52,504 bases of DNA from Enterospora canceri (GCA_002087915.1 LWDP01000007.1:1-52504), one strand, 5' to 3'. Numbered from the stretch's first letter, positions 42,224 to 52,183 are shown. Numbers and translations are program-made. The notes: generated by a model from the letters alone, not told the origin.

Positions 42224-44005
42224 ATGGAACTGAGTTCATTTTTCACAGAAGAAGATAGCAGCAATACCAAACAGGCTGAACTGATATGGAAGAACATCAC
42301 ACTCAAAACAGAGAAGAAGAAAGTGCTTCTAAATGGGGTTGATGGTAAAATAGAGCCTGGAACAATGGTAGCCCTGATGGGCAGTTCTGGTGCTGGTAAA
42401 ACAACCCTTTTAAATTCGTTAACTGGTCGAATTCCTTCCAACCTCAACCTGACTGGTGAAATCCTCGTAAATGGGAGACCCAGAACGAACGAGTCGTGGT
42501 CGAACACCAGTGCATACGTGAGCCAGACATTCTACGCCTACGAAAACCAGACTGTAAAGGAGACTCTTCAGTTTGTCTCTCGAATAAAGAAGAGCAAGGA
42601 GAAGTCGCCTGACTACGACGAAGACGCCTTCATCAGGAACCTTCTTTCTGTTCTTCGCCTGCAGAATGTGCAGGAGAGCTACGTCGGAAAGCTCTCTGGT
42701 GGAGAGCGAATCAGGCTGAGTGTTGGACTGGAGCTGATTGGAAACCCAAGTCTCCTCTTCCTGGACGAGCCACTCTCTGGACTCGATTCAACCAATGCGA
42801 CCAAAATACTCGAATTCCTCCATGGCCTGGCCAAAGCAGGTAAAACACTCATCGTCACCATCCACCAGCCCAGCTACAAAATGATCCAATTTTTTGATAA
42901 GATTTATTTGATGGCCCAGGGTGGACTCGTATTTGATGGAACCTGTTGCGACTGCATCGACTTCTTTGCTGAAAACGGCTATCCGCTGCCCCATCACACC
43001 AATCCAACCGATCACTTTCTTGATACGACTGCAGTTGATCCAGAAGAGGAGGCTGAATCGAGGAGGCGAATTGACTCGTTGAAGGAGGCCTGGATTAGGA
43101 GAAGCAAATCGTACGAAATCACCACTGATGCACCCCTAGGGGTAGTTAGTGACCAAAATGGCTGTCTCAGGCGACCAGTCTTCGTCGACATCCTTAGGCG
43201 TAACCTCGTTGACATTAGGCGGAATACGCCCTACCTAAAGACGAAGACCCTTCAGCGAGTTGTCATTTCTGCCCTACTAAGCGTAACCTACTGGTTTGTG
43301 GGGAAGAAGTCGCCTGTTTCAGTCTACTCCTTCAGGGGCATTCTCACGTTTCTGGTCATGAACGAGTTATTTGGAATATGTGGGCCAATCTTCAACATAT
43401 TCAAACAGGAGCAACGAGTGATACTGAGAGAGAGGCAGAGTGGATTCTACAGCGGATACACAGTTTATTTGGCTCGATTTGTATCAGAGATGACTGTCCT
43501 GCTTCTACTGGAAATTCCGTACCTTACGGCAGTCTACGTCTTTACTGGATTCTTCGACAGTTTCCCACGTTACATCGTCTTCATGCTCATTCTGGTTTGT
43601 GAGATCATGTTTGGAGTCAGTCTGGGACTGACAGTGAGCATTGTTGCCCCTACGGCCAATACAGCACAGGCACTTGGTGCCACCCTATCAATTCTATTTA
43701 TTCTTTATTCTGCTGCATTCATATCACCAGGTGATCTACCAGGATGGATCAGCTGGCTGATCTATCTCTCACCAGTGCATTACGCATTCAGGGCAGCAGT
43801 TCAGACGCAGTCTCAGGGAAAGAAGTTCACGTTTGAGGAGTCGAATTCACCTGTGATCAGCTCTGATGAATTGGTGACGTCATTTGGATTAGATGGGTTG
43901 AATACGCCAATATGTATTATGATGATGATTGTGTTTACAACACTGATGGGAGTGCTTGGATCAGTGACATTGCACTATCAGACAAGGAACAAGATAGTAA
44001 GTTAA
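42224..44005 (+). CDS. ABCG half-transporter, canonical ATPase
   Basis: 593 residues in the ABCG order: ATPase domain first, then six membrane helices. Walker A GSSGAGKTT (53-61), Q-loop Gln101 (AYVSQ), signature LSGGE (157-161), Walker B LLFLDEP (Asp181, Glu182), D-loop SGLD and H-loop His214 (TIHQPS) are all intact. The membrane part (about 330-590) includes the Q-x-R-x-V-x-x-R-E-R segment. ABCG half-transporters dimerise to export lipids or drugs. It lies next to the degenerate paralogue at 44156. The true start is ATG 42224, with CCC abutting. Confidence 0.9.
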   Translation: MELSSFFTEEDSSNTKQAELIWKNITLKTEKKKVLLNGVDGKIEPGTMVALMGSSGAGKTTLLNSLTGRIPSNLNLTGEILVNGRPRTNESWSNTSAYVSQTFYAYENQTVKETLQFVSRIKKSKEKSPDYDEDAFIRNLLSVLRLQNVQESYVGKLSGGERIRLSVGLELIGNPSLLFLDEPLSGLDSTNATKILEFLHGLAKAGKTLIVTIHQPSYKMIQFFDKIYLMAQGGLVFDGTCCDCIDFFAENGYPLPHHTNPTDHFLDTTAVDPEEEAESRRRIDSLKEAWIRRSKSYEITTDAPLGVVSDQNGCLRRPVFVDILRRNLVDIRRNTPYLKTKTLQRVVISALLSVTYWFVGKKSPVSVYSFRGILTFLVMNELFGICGPIFNIFKQEQRVILRERQSGFYSGYTVYLARFVSEMTVLLLLEIPYLTAVYVFTGFFDSFPRYIVFMLILVCEIMFGVSLGLTVSIVAPTANTAQALGATLSILFILYSAAFISPGDLPGWISWLIYLSPVHYAFRAAVQTQSQGKKFTFEESNSPVISSDELVTSFGLDGLNTPICIMMMIVFTTLMGVLGSVTLHYQTRNKIVS

Positions 44006-44025
44006 TGTGGTGGTAACTAATAAAT

Positions 44026-44100
44026 TTACTACCTAATATTTCACTACCTAATATTTCACTTTCTACCTATTTCACTTTCTACCTATTTCACTACCTACTT
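44026..44100. repeat. minisatellite between the ABCG genes
   Basis: Imperfect tandem units of about 15-17 bp built on TTCACT and ACCTAATAT or TTCTACCTAT, running along most of the spacer between the two ABCG genes. Confidence 0.65.
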
Positions 44101-44155
44101 CTTTACCTACCCCTAATATTCAATTCCCTTTATATTTCATGAAATCACCCCTTCC

Positions 44156-46237
44156 ATGTCAAATATCCAAGACAACTCTTCTGAAAATGAGACATCACCT
44201 AAAAAGAGCAGCTCATTTGAGTCACTCAAAAGAGTACAACAAAACAATAGCAATGAAAATGCAATTGAAATCAGAGACGAGACCACAACCGACACCACCA
44301 GTATCCAGGTGGAACAGATTGATGCAATCAGCACAGTCAGCCCAAAGAGCAGAAATATCCAAATCAACCCAGCTTCCAACTCATCACAGTACGAAATTGA
44401 TATCGCAAATATCAACTTCGATAGGGCACTAAACGAAAAGGGGGAGGTTGAAGTCGGTCTCACCTGGAACAACCTGAATGCCAAGAACAGGAATCACCGA
44501 TCAGTCCTGGTCGACTGCTTTGGTGAAATCAGCCCAGGAACACTCGTCGCAATCGTAGGCCACGGCAACTCGGGGAAGTCGAAGCTGATCAGTGCCCTTT
44601 CTGGGCGGAATACGCGTGGAATGGCCATCACTGGTGACGTCAGAATCAATGGATCGAAACGAAGCCAATCGAACTGGTACTCGCTCAGCGCGTACATCAA
44701 CAGCTCATTCGACACCTACGACCACCTGACGGTGGCTGAGACACTCGAATTCATCTGCACGGCCAAGAAGGACAACAACTTCTTCAGAATGTTCGACTAC
44801 AAGAACGTGATGGACGACTTCAAGACGAATAAGCGGATATTTGTTGACTACGTCCTCCACTTTGTGGGACTGGAACGAAGCAAGGGCACTGCTGTTGGCC
44901 GCCTGAGTGATGGAGAGCGAATCAGGATGAATATTGGAACTGAACTAATTGGGAATCCAGGCATTCTCTTCCTGGACGAGCCAATACGGGACCTGGACAT
45001 TTCAAACAGCCTGAAAATACTGAAAATATGCAGGAAGCTGGCTGACTCAGGAAAGACGGTGGTGATGAGTGCCGAGAATCCGACGTCGCAAATGGTGCCC
45101 TACTTCGACAGAATCCACCTTCTGGCTCGCGGTGGCCCCGTTTTCGACGGAACCGTCTCAGACGCAGTCACGCACTTTGGTGCCCTTGGCTTTCAACTTC
45201 GACCAAACTGCAACCCATTTGACTTCCTTCACAACGTAACAGCGGTGGATCAGACCGATTCAGGCGCCAGACTGGCCGGTCTCGAGAAGATATTCGAGTT
45301 GAAGAGGAGTTGGAAGAAGAGTCCCCTTCAGTCTGAAAAAAGTGATTTGTTGGGAGTTGAACCCGGGAGAAGGGTGCTTCTGGGAAGGAAGCTCAGTCTG
45401 AGAGAGAACCTTGATATTGTTGCAGCACTGATCAGAATATTCCTGATCAACTCGTTGAGGGACACGAGGTACCTGCTGACCAGGGGGACTGAGCTACTGG
45501 TCTCAGGCGGAGTCACCCTGCTGGTCCACTGGGACAGGAGTGGCGGGAGAAAGGGGGCAGGAATCACCGACTTCAGTGGCCTATTTATTGCCCTATTTGT
45601 GATCATTTTCTATACGGCAGCAGCAACAACCTGGGGCACATTCACGAAGGAGCAGAGGGTGGTGATCAGGGAGAGGTGGAAGGAGTACTACGGCAGTACG
45701 ACAGGCTACCTGTGCAAACTGGTAGCCGTGACAATTCTATCAGTTCATTTTGTGGGCGTATTCATGGCCGTATTCTACTACGGTGGAATAGGCGGAACAA
45801 AGGGTGAAATTGCGTCACTGATTGGGGTGGCACAGCTGGGGGTGATGGAGGTGGCACTGGTTGTGCTGCTGATGAACATGATCAGCCAGTCAACGACGGC
45901 CATGTTCGTGGTGTCACTGACCTGCCTGGCCTCATCTGGGGCACTCTTTGTCTTTAGCTCATTTCACAGGTACAGCCAGAGAGTGGCCCAGTTTGTACCA
46001 CTTCATATGACGTATAGGGCACTATTGATAATATTGATCAGAAATAGGAGTGAATTTGTGATTGGAGGGAAAGTGGTGAATGCTGGGGAGGTGGTGAGTG
46101 CGATGGACCTGGGCAGATTCAGTCTCTGGCAGTGCAACTCAATCGTACTAGGCAGAATGGCACTGCTGATATTGATCAGTATTCTGGTGATGATGGTGAA
46201 GACGAGAATGGGTGGAAATAGGAGTAAATTGGTATAG
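44156..46237 (+). CDS. ABCG half-transporter with degenerate ATPase motifs
   Basis: 693 residues, paralogue of the preceding gene with an extra 80-residue Ser/Asn-rich N-terminus. Walker A (Lys141, Ser142) and Walker B (Asp274, Glu275) are kept. The Q-loop Gln is Ser183, the signature reads LSDGE (250-254), the D-loop SGLD is RDLD, and the H-loop His is Glu307 (SAENPT). These changes match the degenerate half of heterodimeric ABC transporters (as in ABCG5/ABCG8), so it probably pairs with the canonical neighbour and binds but hydrolyses little ATP. CCCC lies five bases before the ATG. Confidence 0.88.
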   Translation: MSNIQDNSSENETSPKKSSSFESLKRVQQNNSNENAIEIRDETTTDTTSIQVEQIDAISTVSPKSRNIQINPASNSSQYEIDIANINFDRALNEKGEVEVGLTWNNLNAKNRNHRSVLVDCFGEISPGTLVAIVGHGNSGKSKLISALSGRNTRGMAITGDVRINGSKRSQSNWYSLSAYINSSFDTYDHLTVAETLEFICTAKKDNNFFRMFDYKNVMDDFKTNKRIFVDYVLHFVGLERSKGTAVGRLSDGERIRMNIGTELIGNPGILFLDEPIRDLDISNSLKILKICRKLADSGKTVVMSAENPTSQMVPYFDRIHLLARGGPVFDGTVSDAVTHFGALGFQLRPNCNPFDFLHNVTAVDQTDSGARLAGLEKIFELKRSWKKSPLQSEKSDLLGVEPGRRVLLGRKLSLRENLDIVAALIRIFLINSLRDTRYLLTRGTELLVSGGVTLLVHWDRSGGRKGAGITDFSGLFIALFVIIFYTAAATTWGTFTKEQRVVIRERWKEYYGSTTGYLCKLVAVTILSVHFVGVFMAVFYYGGIGGTKGEIASLIGVAQLGVMEVALVVLLMNMISQSTTAMFVVSLTCLASSGALFVFSSFHRYSQRVAQFVPLHMTYRALLIILIRNRSEFVIGGKVVNAGEVVSAMDLGRFSLWQCNSIVLGRMALLILISILVMMVKTRMGGNRSKLV

Positions 46238-46276
46238 GCAGATTGGAATAATAGTTGTTGTTATTGTTGTTGTTTC

Positions 46277-47563
46277 ATGATAGTTGGACTTGCTCTCAAC
46301 CTGACTGCTGTTACTGCAATGGATTTCCATGATAAACTGAAGGAGTACTTTGGTGGAAACAAGAGGAGACTGGCGAAAGAGAGGGACGTCACCCTCTGTC
46401 TCGGAAACGAGGCATGCGACGTGGACTCGTTCATCAGCTCCCTCGTCACTGCCATCCACGACAATGCCATCCACGTGGTCTGCATGAACAGAGACGTATT
46501 CGAGGCCAAGGGAGACGTTGGATACGTCCTAGACCACTTTGGAATTGATAGGGACGACCTCGTCTACCTTGAGAGACCAATAGGCAACTTGACCACTGAA
46601 CAGAGACGAGATGTAACCAGGCTGAACACGTACGAAGGTGGAAGACTGAAGGAGTCGAGGCGTCTCAGCAGCTACGATCCACGCCTCATCATCGTCGACC
46701 ACAACGTGCCTGTCGATGAGTTGAAGGAGTACACGATCGACCTCATCGTGGACCACCACGAGTTGGCACGTGAGTCGATTCGTGCCCGTAGAATGTACAT
46801 CGACCTCGATGTTGGATCGTGCTCCACTCTCATTTCCAAGTACATTGGCCACAGTCTGACAACAAATAAGGCAAACAAGAGCAGTGACTTCGAGTCGGCC
46901 ACCTTTGTCTCCCACATTGCGAAGATGCTCCTTGTTCCGATAGTTCTGGACACCAGCAACTTCAAGCGGAGAGCAAGCCACTTTGATTTGGGCGAGTTTG
47001 AGCGGCTTCTGGGGCAGAGTAGCACGAGCAGGAAGGAGCTGCTTGCAATCAGAAAGGGAATTAGGAAGGGTAGGCTGAATGACGAGGGGCTACCAAATGA
47101 CATCATCATGCAGAAGGACTTCAAGGTGTACCATCACAGGGGACTCAACTTTGGTTGTGCGACAGTGAAGTACAAGACGAAGAAGTGGGTGGAGAGGGAG
47201 TTGAAGAAGAACGTGAACATGGAGAGCTACCTGAACGACTTCAGGAGAAGACATGGGCTCGACTTCCTCTTTGTGAACAGGAAGAAGGGTCGCAAGAGGT
47301 GGCTTACGGTTGTAAACTGCACGTTTGAGAAGATGCTGGCAGAAGAGAACGGATTCAAGGCAGTGGAGTACAAGGGGCTTCATTACTACAAGATAGACGT
47401 GAAGTTGAGTAGGAAGGTGATGATGCCAATTGTGTTGAAGACGATAGACAGGATATACAAGAAGATGAAGAAGAGAGGAGAGGCAAGAGAGAAGGAGATT
47501 GAGACTGGGCTGAGTTTGGAGGAGATTAGGAAGGAGCTGGATGAGGAAAAGAGGGAGAAGTAG
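46277..47563 (+). CDS. PPX1: DHH-family exopolyphosphatase (PPX1/PRUNE-like)
   Basis: 428 residues. The DHH catalytic motifs are in order: GNEACDVDSFISSL (motif I), LIIVDHN (II), VDHHE (III, the DHH) and GSCSTLI (IV), then the DHHA2-like C-terminal region. Hydrolyses phosphoanhydrides such as polyphosphate or short nucleotides with Mn or Mg. The N-terminal 14 residues are hydrophobic and might be a signal; the second ATG at 46319 would give a soluble enzyme starting MDFHDKL. No CCC run distinguishes the two. PPX1 or PRUNE cannot be told apart here. Confidence 0.85.
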   Translation: MIVGLALNLTAVTAMDFHDKLKEYFGGNKRRLAKERDVTLCLGNEACDVDSFISSLVTAIHDNAIHVVCMNRDVFEAKGDVGYVLDHFGIDRDDLVYLERPIGNLTTEQRRDVTRLNTYEGGRLKESRRLSSYDPRLIIVDHNVPVDELKEYTIDLIVDHHELARESIRARRMYIDLDVGSCSTLISKYIGHSLTTNKANKSSDFESATFVSHIAKMLLVPIVLDTSNFKRRASHFDLGEFERLLGQSSTSRKELLAIRKGIRKGRLNDEGLPNDIIMQKDFKVYHHRGLNFGCATVKYKTKKWVERELKKNVNMESYLNDFRRRHGLDFLFVNRKKGRKRWLTVVNCTFEKMLAEENGFKAVEYKGLHYYKIDVKLSRKVMMPIVLKTIDRIYKKMKKRGEAREKEIETGLSLEEIRKELDEEKREK

Positions 47564-47577
47564 ACTAGACTGGCTCA

Positions 47578-47690
47578 TTTACACTTACTACAATCTTACT
47601 ACACTTATTACACTTACTACAATCTTATTAGACCCATTCAACCTTACTACACTTACTACAATCTTATTACACCTATTCAACTTACTACAC
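47578..47690. repeat. tandem repeat between convergent genes
   Basis: Units of about 45 bp built from CTTACTACA, ATCTTATTA and CCTATTCAAC, repeated about two and a half times with variation. It fills the spacer between the phosphatase and NF-YC genes and reaches the NF-YC stop. Confidence 0.65.
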
Positions 47691-48167
47691 TTATTCTCCC
47701 TTGCCTATCTTCTTGAGGATATCCTTGTTGCCCTCGATTATCAGCTGGTTCACGAAGTCGTAGCTTCTGGTCGTCCTGACGGCCTTCAGGATGTCGGATC
47801 CCTGCAGAATCTTCCTCTTTCCCTCCTTCGTGTGCATCCAGGCGCGGATCGTCAGCTCCTCGATGAACTTCTCGGTAGTCAGCGCAAAGAGCACCGGGAC
47901 TTCCTGGGCGATGATCTTCACCTCCTCCTCAACCTTCATAAGGCGCTTGATTCTGGCCAGGGGGAGTTTGACGCTCTTGAAGTTGAGTGGATTCTTGGTG
48001 GCTCGCTCTATTTCACGGCACCAGTACTCCTTGACCACGGCAGACTTGTCCAGAATGGGCGAGTATGCACAGAAGTCAGGTGATATATTTTGGTGGGAGA
48101 AGAGGATCTGGTTGGAGTTGTCTGGGTCGGAACACGAGGACTGTTCTGGGCGATTCAGGAAATCCAT
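47691..48167 (-). CDS. HAP5: CCAAT-binding factor subunit NF-YC (HAP5)
   Basis: 158 residues. The histone-fold core (about 78-150) is near the NF-YC consensus: LPLARIKRLMKVEEEVKIIAQEVPVLFALTTEKFIEELTIRAWMHT, then KRKILQGSDILKAV and a DFVNQLI end. It forms the NF-YB/NF-YC dimer that carries NF-YA onto CCAAT boxes. The start is ATG 48167 with CCC abutting; the longer frame starts with TTG. It lies next to a gene region of other histone-fold regulators (NC2 alpha at 52285). Confidence 0.9.
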   Translation of the reverse strand: MDFLNRPEQSSCSDPDNSNQILFSHQNISPDFCAYSPILDKSAVVKEYWCREIERATKNPLNFKSVKLPLARIKRLMKVEEEVKIIAQEVPVLFALTTEKFIEELTIRAWMHTKEGKRKILQGSDILKAVRTTRSYDFVNQLIIEGNKDILKKIGKGE

Positions 48168-48219
48168 GGGACTCAGGCGAGTGGCCAATTTAGGAGGAAT
48201 TGAAACAGAAACAAAACAG

Positions 48220-49503
48220 TCACGAATTGAGACTCGAAACTAGCCCAGACAGGGCGGATCTTCTTGCGGCATCGATGGTGAGTGGATCGCCCGTGATGAA
48301 CGGGTGGCCAAGAAGCTCGTCGATCTTGATTCGCTTCTCTTTGTCGCTGACTACGCAGAGAGCCACGAAGTCACGCAATTCGTAGGAGAAGTTTGTGTTG
48401 AAGCTGTACTCTCTGAAGAAGTCGCGTCTGAAGCTGCTCTGTCTACACCCATTCGCCCTCCTGTAGCACTCATCTGACTTGTTGATGGCACCTGCGTACA
48501 TCAGTGAGACACCAAGGCCAAAGATGTCAGAGAAGCGGCCAACTCTCCCATTTTTCCACTCGTTGTATAGGCGGAATCCCATTGTGAAGAAGTGTTTGAT
48601 TACAAATCCAACTGATCCTGGCTTATCGTCCGGTATTCTGGTGACTGTGTCCAGGTCAATGAGTTTGAAGAGAAGCTTCCCGTTTTGGATGCATCCTTGG
48701 ACATTCGCAGGCTTGAAGTCGATGTGTGCCATTCCTGCATCGTGTAACGCCTTGAATCCAGCCAGAACATCCCTGCTGAATATTCGCATGAGAATCTCTT
48801 TCTTAGGGTAATCAACTTTACCACTTTTATCAGTCAACTCAAATGTATCCTTGCTATTACGCAAGTTGCCTGTGATTGGCAGGTATTCGGATATCACAAC
48901 CCACCCTACGTAATTCTTCTGGGGCTTTTTACCGTGCACGAAATCAGCCCTTATCCAATCGGTTGTTCTCATCAGGTTGTTGCTGGCCAACTTTTCAATT
49001 GGATCAAAGACAGTGCTTTTTGGTGAGTAGGCGAGATTGGTTGATGGTTTCAGCAGTTTGAACACCAATTTGACATTTTTATAGTCGAAAAAGGCGATTT
49101 CATTGTTGATAAAATTGATTGGGAGTCCCATTACGTCTATCGACTTAAACGCATTACTTCCTTGTCCTATTTGGTAGGGTATTACTGAGCTTCTTATGAA
49201 ATTAACGGTGTCATCGTATTTCTGTTTCAAATCAGGGTCGCTTTTAAACAATCCTACTATTTCTTCTAGAGTGGGAATATTCTGATACTTGATCATTGAT
49301 TTTGGCAAGTCGAATTTGTATAGTGGTGATTCAGGTGTAATTGTGCCACTTTTTGATCCGGTATCTTGTGGTGGATTTAATGATGGTTTTTTAATCTTTC
49401 TATTTTTCACTCTTCTGTATAAATAATGTGTTACTCCCAATACTGTTGCTAATATTATTGCAACTAGCACCACTTGCAAGATATTTTTACTCTTCCTATT
49501 CAT
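48220..49503 (-). CDS. membrane-anchored kinase-like protein, 427 aa
   Basis: An N-terminal membrane helix (about 8-29) followed by basic RRVKNRK predicts a type II protein with the rest either luminal/external or cytosolic. Kinase-like motifs: QGSNAFKS in a glycine-loop position, VFKLLK as a candidate lysine, HIDFKPANV (HRD reads HID, catalytic Asp, Lys and Asn kept) and LIDLDTV (DFG reads DLD). SDIFGLGVSLMYAG matches the D-x-x-x-x-G helix. Degenerate but maybe active. CCC lies six bases before the ATG. No closer family recognised. Confidence 0.7.
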   Translation of the reverse strand: MNRKSKNILQVVLVAIILATVLGVTHYLYRRVKNRKIKKPSLNPPQDTGSKSGTITPESPLYKFDLPKSMIKYQNIPTLEEIVGLFKSDPDLKQKYDDTVNFIRSSVIPYQIGQGSNAFKSIDVMGLPINFINNEIAFFDYKNVKLVFKLLKPSTNLAYSPKSTVFDPIEKLASNNLMRTTDWIRADFVHGKKPQKNYVGWVVISEYLPITGNLRNSKDTFELTDKSGKVDYPKKEILMRIFSRDVLAGFKALHDAGMAHIDFKPANVQGCIQNGKLLFKLIDLDTVTRIPDDKPGSVGFVIKHFFTMGFRLYNEWKNGRVGRFSDIFGLGVSLMYAGAINKSDECYRRANGCRQSSFRRDFFREYSFNTNFSYELRDFVALCVVSDKEKRIKIDELLGHPFITGDPLTIDAARRSALSGLVSSLNS

Positions 49504-50080
49504 TATCAGGGTTGCAAGGAGTTTGAAAGTGGTTCCCCCTTTAGAAATGAATCATATTATTTTTTCATCAAAACAGGGTTTGCCATGAATCAGTGAATCT
49601 GTTGACACCAATGGGTGTCTATCAACCAATTTCTTCTAATTCGTTATATTAATTTCTCCTATTGTGTTTCAATGACAGAACCATAAAATCATATTTCAGT
49701 TCAACAATTACTGCGGGACTACTGTTTACTTGTTCGTCTTCTAAGTTAGATGTCATTGTCTTGTTCGTTTTGTCTTTATTAGAGAAACAGGTCATGATGT
49801 GTTTTGTGACAGGGTTATTTTCTAATTGTGATTTGTTTTATGCTTTTTACGCTTAATTGTGTTTATGCAAATAGTAAGCTTCCCATTCAGTTAAATATCC
49901 CTGACTTATTTTAATTCGATTACCTTATTGTTGCTACTCAAATTGATTCACCCTGTCTTCTTCTATCCAATCCCATCTTATGCACCAAATACTCCTTCCT
50001 ATACACATCTCTACCCAACTTATCTTAATTGTCACAATTTCTTCTTTTTCCATTTTTGCCTAATACATTTTTCACCCCAT
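49504..50080. other. intergenic gap before MCM2, with hairpin
   Basis: About 575 bp with no supported gene. Near 49592-49618 the bases GTTGACACC and GGTGTC(TAT)CAAC form an interrupted hairpin. A TTTATGCA element lies at 49862-49869. The frame at 49662-49856 on the plus strand has no support. Confidence 0.45.
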
Positions 50081-52183
50081 ATGAACTACGAAGACGATGA
50101 TAGCACAATCACATCACAGTCCTCATTGGACCCACACACAACCACAACAGAAGACGTAGCAGAGATCCCAGCAAACCAGCCCATGACAGAACAGCCACTT
50201 GCCACTCTACTTGCTGAATTCCTGAACAAGAACTACCTTGATGCAATCAGGGAGATGTGTGCTGCCAATAAAGAGGCAATTGACATCGAATACAACGACC
50301 TAATTGCAAATGAGAACATCAAGGAGCACCTCGATGCCAATGCTGAGCTATTCATTGATTCGCTCTCAGAAGCCCTTAAAAAAGTCACCCTTCAGTATTT
50401 CCCAAACTACCTGAATATCAAGAGTGTCCTATATGGCCACATTATTGGACTACCTGTGATTGAAGAGATCAGGGCATTGCGAAATGAGCACCTGAACAGA
50501 CTCATCCGAATCACTGGAGTTGTCACCAAAAGGCATCAACTGCAGTCCAAAGTCAAAATAGCCTATTTCACCTGTACAGCCTGTAAAGCAGTTACTGGCC
50601 CCTACAAAGTGGAGACAAACCTGAAAGTGACCTGTTTTGAGTGCCAGAATGGGAGCAAAATGATTCTAAATGCACCACGAAGCCACTACGAGGACGTACA
50701 GAAGATTGTGGTACAAGAGATGCCAGGAACTGTCCCAGCTGGCTCATTGCCTCGTAGCAGGGAAGTTGTACTCTTTGGTGACCTGATCGACAGGGTCAAA
50801 CCGGGTGATGAAATTGATCTTTGTGGACTGTACAGGAATGTCTCTTTGCAGCAGAAGAACGTGAGTTTCCCAGTCTTCCACACCCAAATTCAGGCATGTG
50901 GCCTACTCCACAAAAAGGCAACCAAAACTGAGAACATCGATTTCAAGAAGATGGCAGCTGATCAGAATATTCTGACGAAACTGATCAACAGTTTTGCTCC
51001 ATCAATTTATGGCTACAAAAATATCAAAGTGGCCTTGTTGCTTGCTCTGGTTGGTGGATGCAGGAAGGAGAAGGAGCAGATGGTGCTGAGAGGAGACATC
51101 AACGTCCTGTTGCTTGGTGATCCATCAACGGCCAAGTCGCAGTTTCTGAGATTCGTTCAATCTGTGGCAGAAAGAGGCGTCCTGGCAACAGGTCAGGGAG
51201 CATCGGCTGTTGGACTCACTGCAACGGTGAAGAGAGACCACGAGAGCAAGGAATGGGTCTTAGAAGGAGGAGCACTGGTATTGGGAGACAAGGGAGTTGT
51301 ATGCATTGACGAGTTTGACAAAATAAACGAGGTGGATCGAGTGGCCATTCACGAGGCAATGGAGCAGCAGAGCATCTCGATATGCAAGGCGGGTATCGTA
51401 GCATCACTCCATGCTCGCTGTTCAGTTGTGGCAGCAGCAAATCCAATTCGTGGAAATTACACGAAGAACCTCTCATTCAGTCAGAATGTGAATCTGAGTG
51501 ATCCAATAATCAGCAGATTCGACATTCTGTGCGTGATTAGGGACGAAATAGACGAGAAGAACGACAGGGAGCTGGCCAGAAGAATCATTCGAAACCACTT
51601 TAGTGAGGATGAGTCTGAAGATGAGGGCTCAGGTGATAGGTTAAGTCTAAATACGCTTAAGGCGTACTTGTCTTATGCAAAGAACAACTTCAGTCCAACA
51701 ATCTCAGAATTCAACCTGAGCAAACTCACGCAGCTCTACATGGATCTAAGGAAGCATTCGATGCACAGTGGAATTCCAATCACAGTCCGACTCATTGAAA
51801 GCGTAGTTCGAATTTCAGAGGGATTTGCCAAATTACGCCTAAGTCACACCGTAGAGAACGAGGACGTTGAAATGGCCATCAAAGTTGCCCTTGAATCGTT
51901 CCTATCTGCCCAGAAATACGGAATTGGCCAGAACCTGAGAAAGAAGTTCACCAAATACCTGGAAACAGACGATGATCTGCTACTATGGATTCTGAAGAAG
52001 ATGATTCATGAGAATGATCTAATAAACATGCAGTATAACAGAAATGGATCAATTAAACTGGACGAATATGCTAGAAGAGTCAAGAAGAACAAGATCAATG
52101 GATCAGTAGATGAGTTCGTAGGTGGAGAGAGATTCAAAGAAGAGGGATTCATATTAACAGACGGAATCATCAAGTACAGGTGA
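50081..52183 (+). CDS. MCM2: replicative helicase subunit MCM2
   Basis: 700 residues against 868 in yeast, with a shorter N-terminus. MCM2 is part of the MCM2-7 replicative helicase. A zinc motif (C-T-A-C ... C-F-E-C near residue 165), the Walker A GDPSTAKSQ, Walker B VCIDEFDKI, sensor AAANPI and arginine finger SRFD are all present. LSDPIISRFDILCVIRD is diagnostic of MCM2 rather than other MCMs. CCCC lies three bases before ATG 50081; the longer in-frame lead is Pro/Tyr/Phe-rich and unlike MCM2. Confidence 0.95.
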   Translation: MNYEDDDSTITSQSSLDPHTTTTEDVAEIPANQPMTEQPLATLLAEFLNKNYLDAIREMCAANKEAIDIEYNDLIANENIKEHLDANAELFIDSLSEALKKVTLQYFPNYLNIKSVLYGHIIGLPVIEEIRALRNEHLNRLIRITGVVTKRHQLQSKVKIAYFTCTACKAVTGPYKVETNLKVTCFECQNGSKMILNAPRSHYEDVQKIVVQEMPGTVPAGSLPRSREVVLFGDLIDRVKPGDEIDLCGLYRNVSLQQKNVSFPVFHTQIQACGLLHKKATKTENIDFKKMAADQNILTKLINSFAPSIYGYKNIKVALLLALVGGCRKEKEQMVLRGDINVLLLGDPSTAKSQFLRFVQSVAERGVLATGQGASAVGLTATVKRDHESKEWVLEGGALVLGDKGVVCIDEFDKINEVDRVAIHEAMEQQSISICKAGIVASLHARCSVVAAANPIRGNYTKNLSFSQNVNLSDPIISRFDILCVIRDEIDEKNDRELARRIIRNHFSEDESEDEGSGDRLSLNTLKAYLSYAKNNFSPTISEFNLSKLTQLYMDLRKHSMHSGIPITVRLIESVVRISEGFAKLRLSHTVENEDVEMAIKVALESFLSAQKYGIGQNLRKKFTKYLETDDDLLLWILKKMIHENDLINMQYNRNGSIKLDEYARRVKKNKINGSVDEFVGGERFKEEGFILTDGIIKYR

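Noticed and set aside
47541..48083. 180-codon plus-strand frame
   Set aside because: Opposite NF-YC, which is strongly recognised, and its first part translates the tandem repeat.
49662..49856. 64-codon plus-strand frame before MCM2
   Set aside because: No start signal, no signal peptide or domain, mixed composition.
49928..50080. 51-residue N-terminal extension of MCM2
   Set aside because: Pro/Tyr/Phe-rich, unlike MCM2, and CCCC just before ATG 50081 marks the more likely start.
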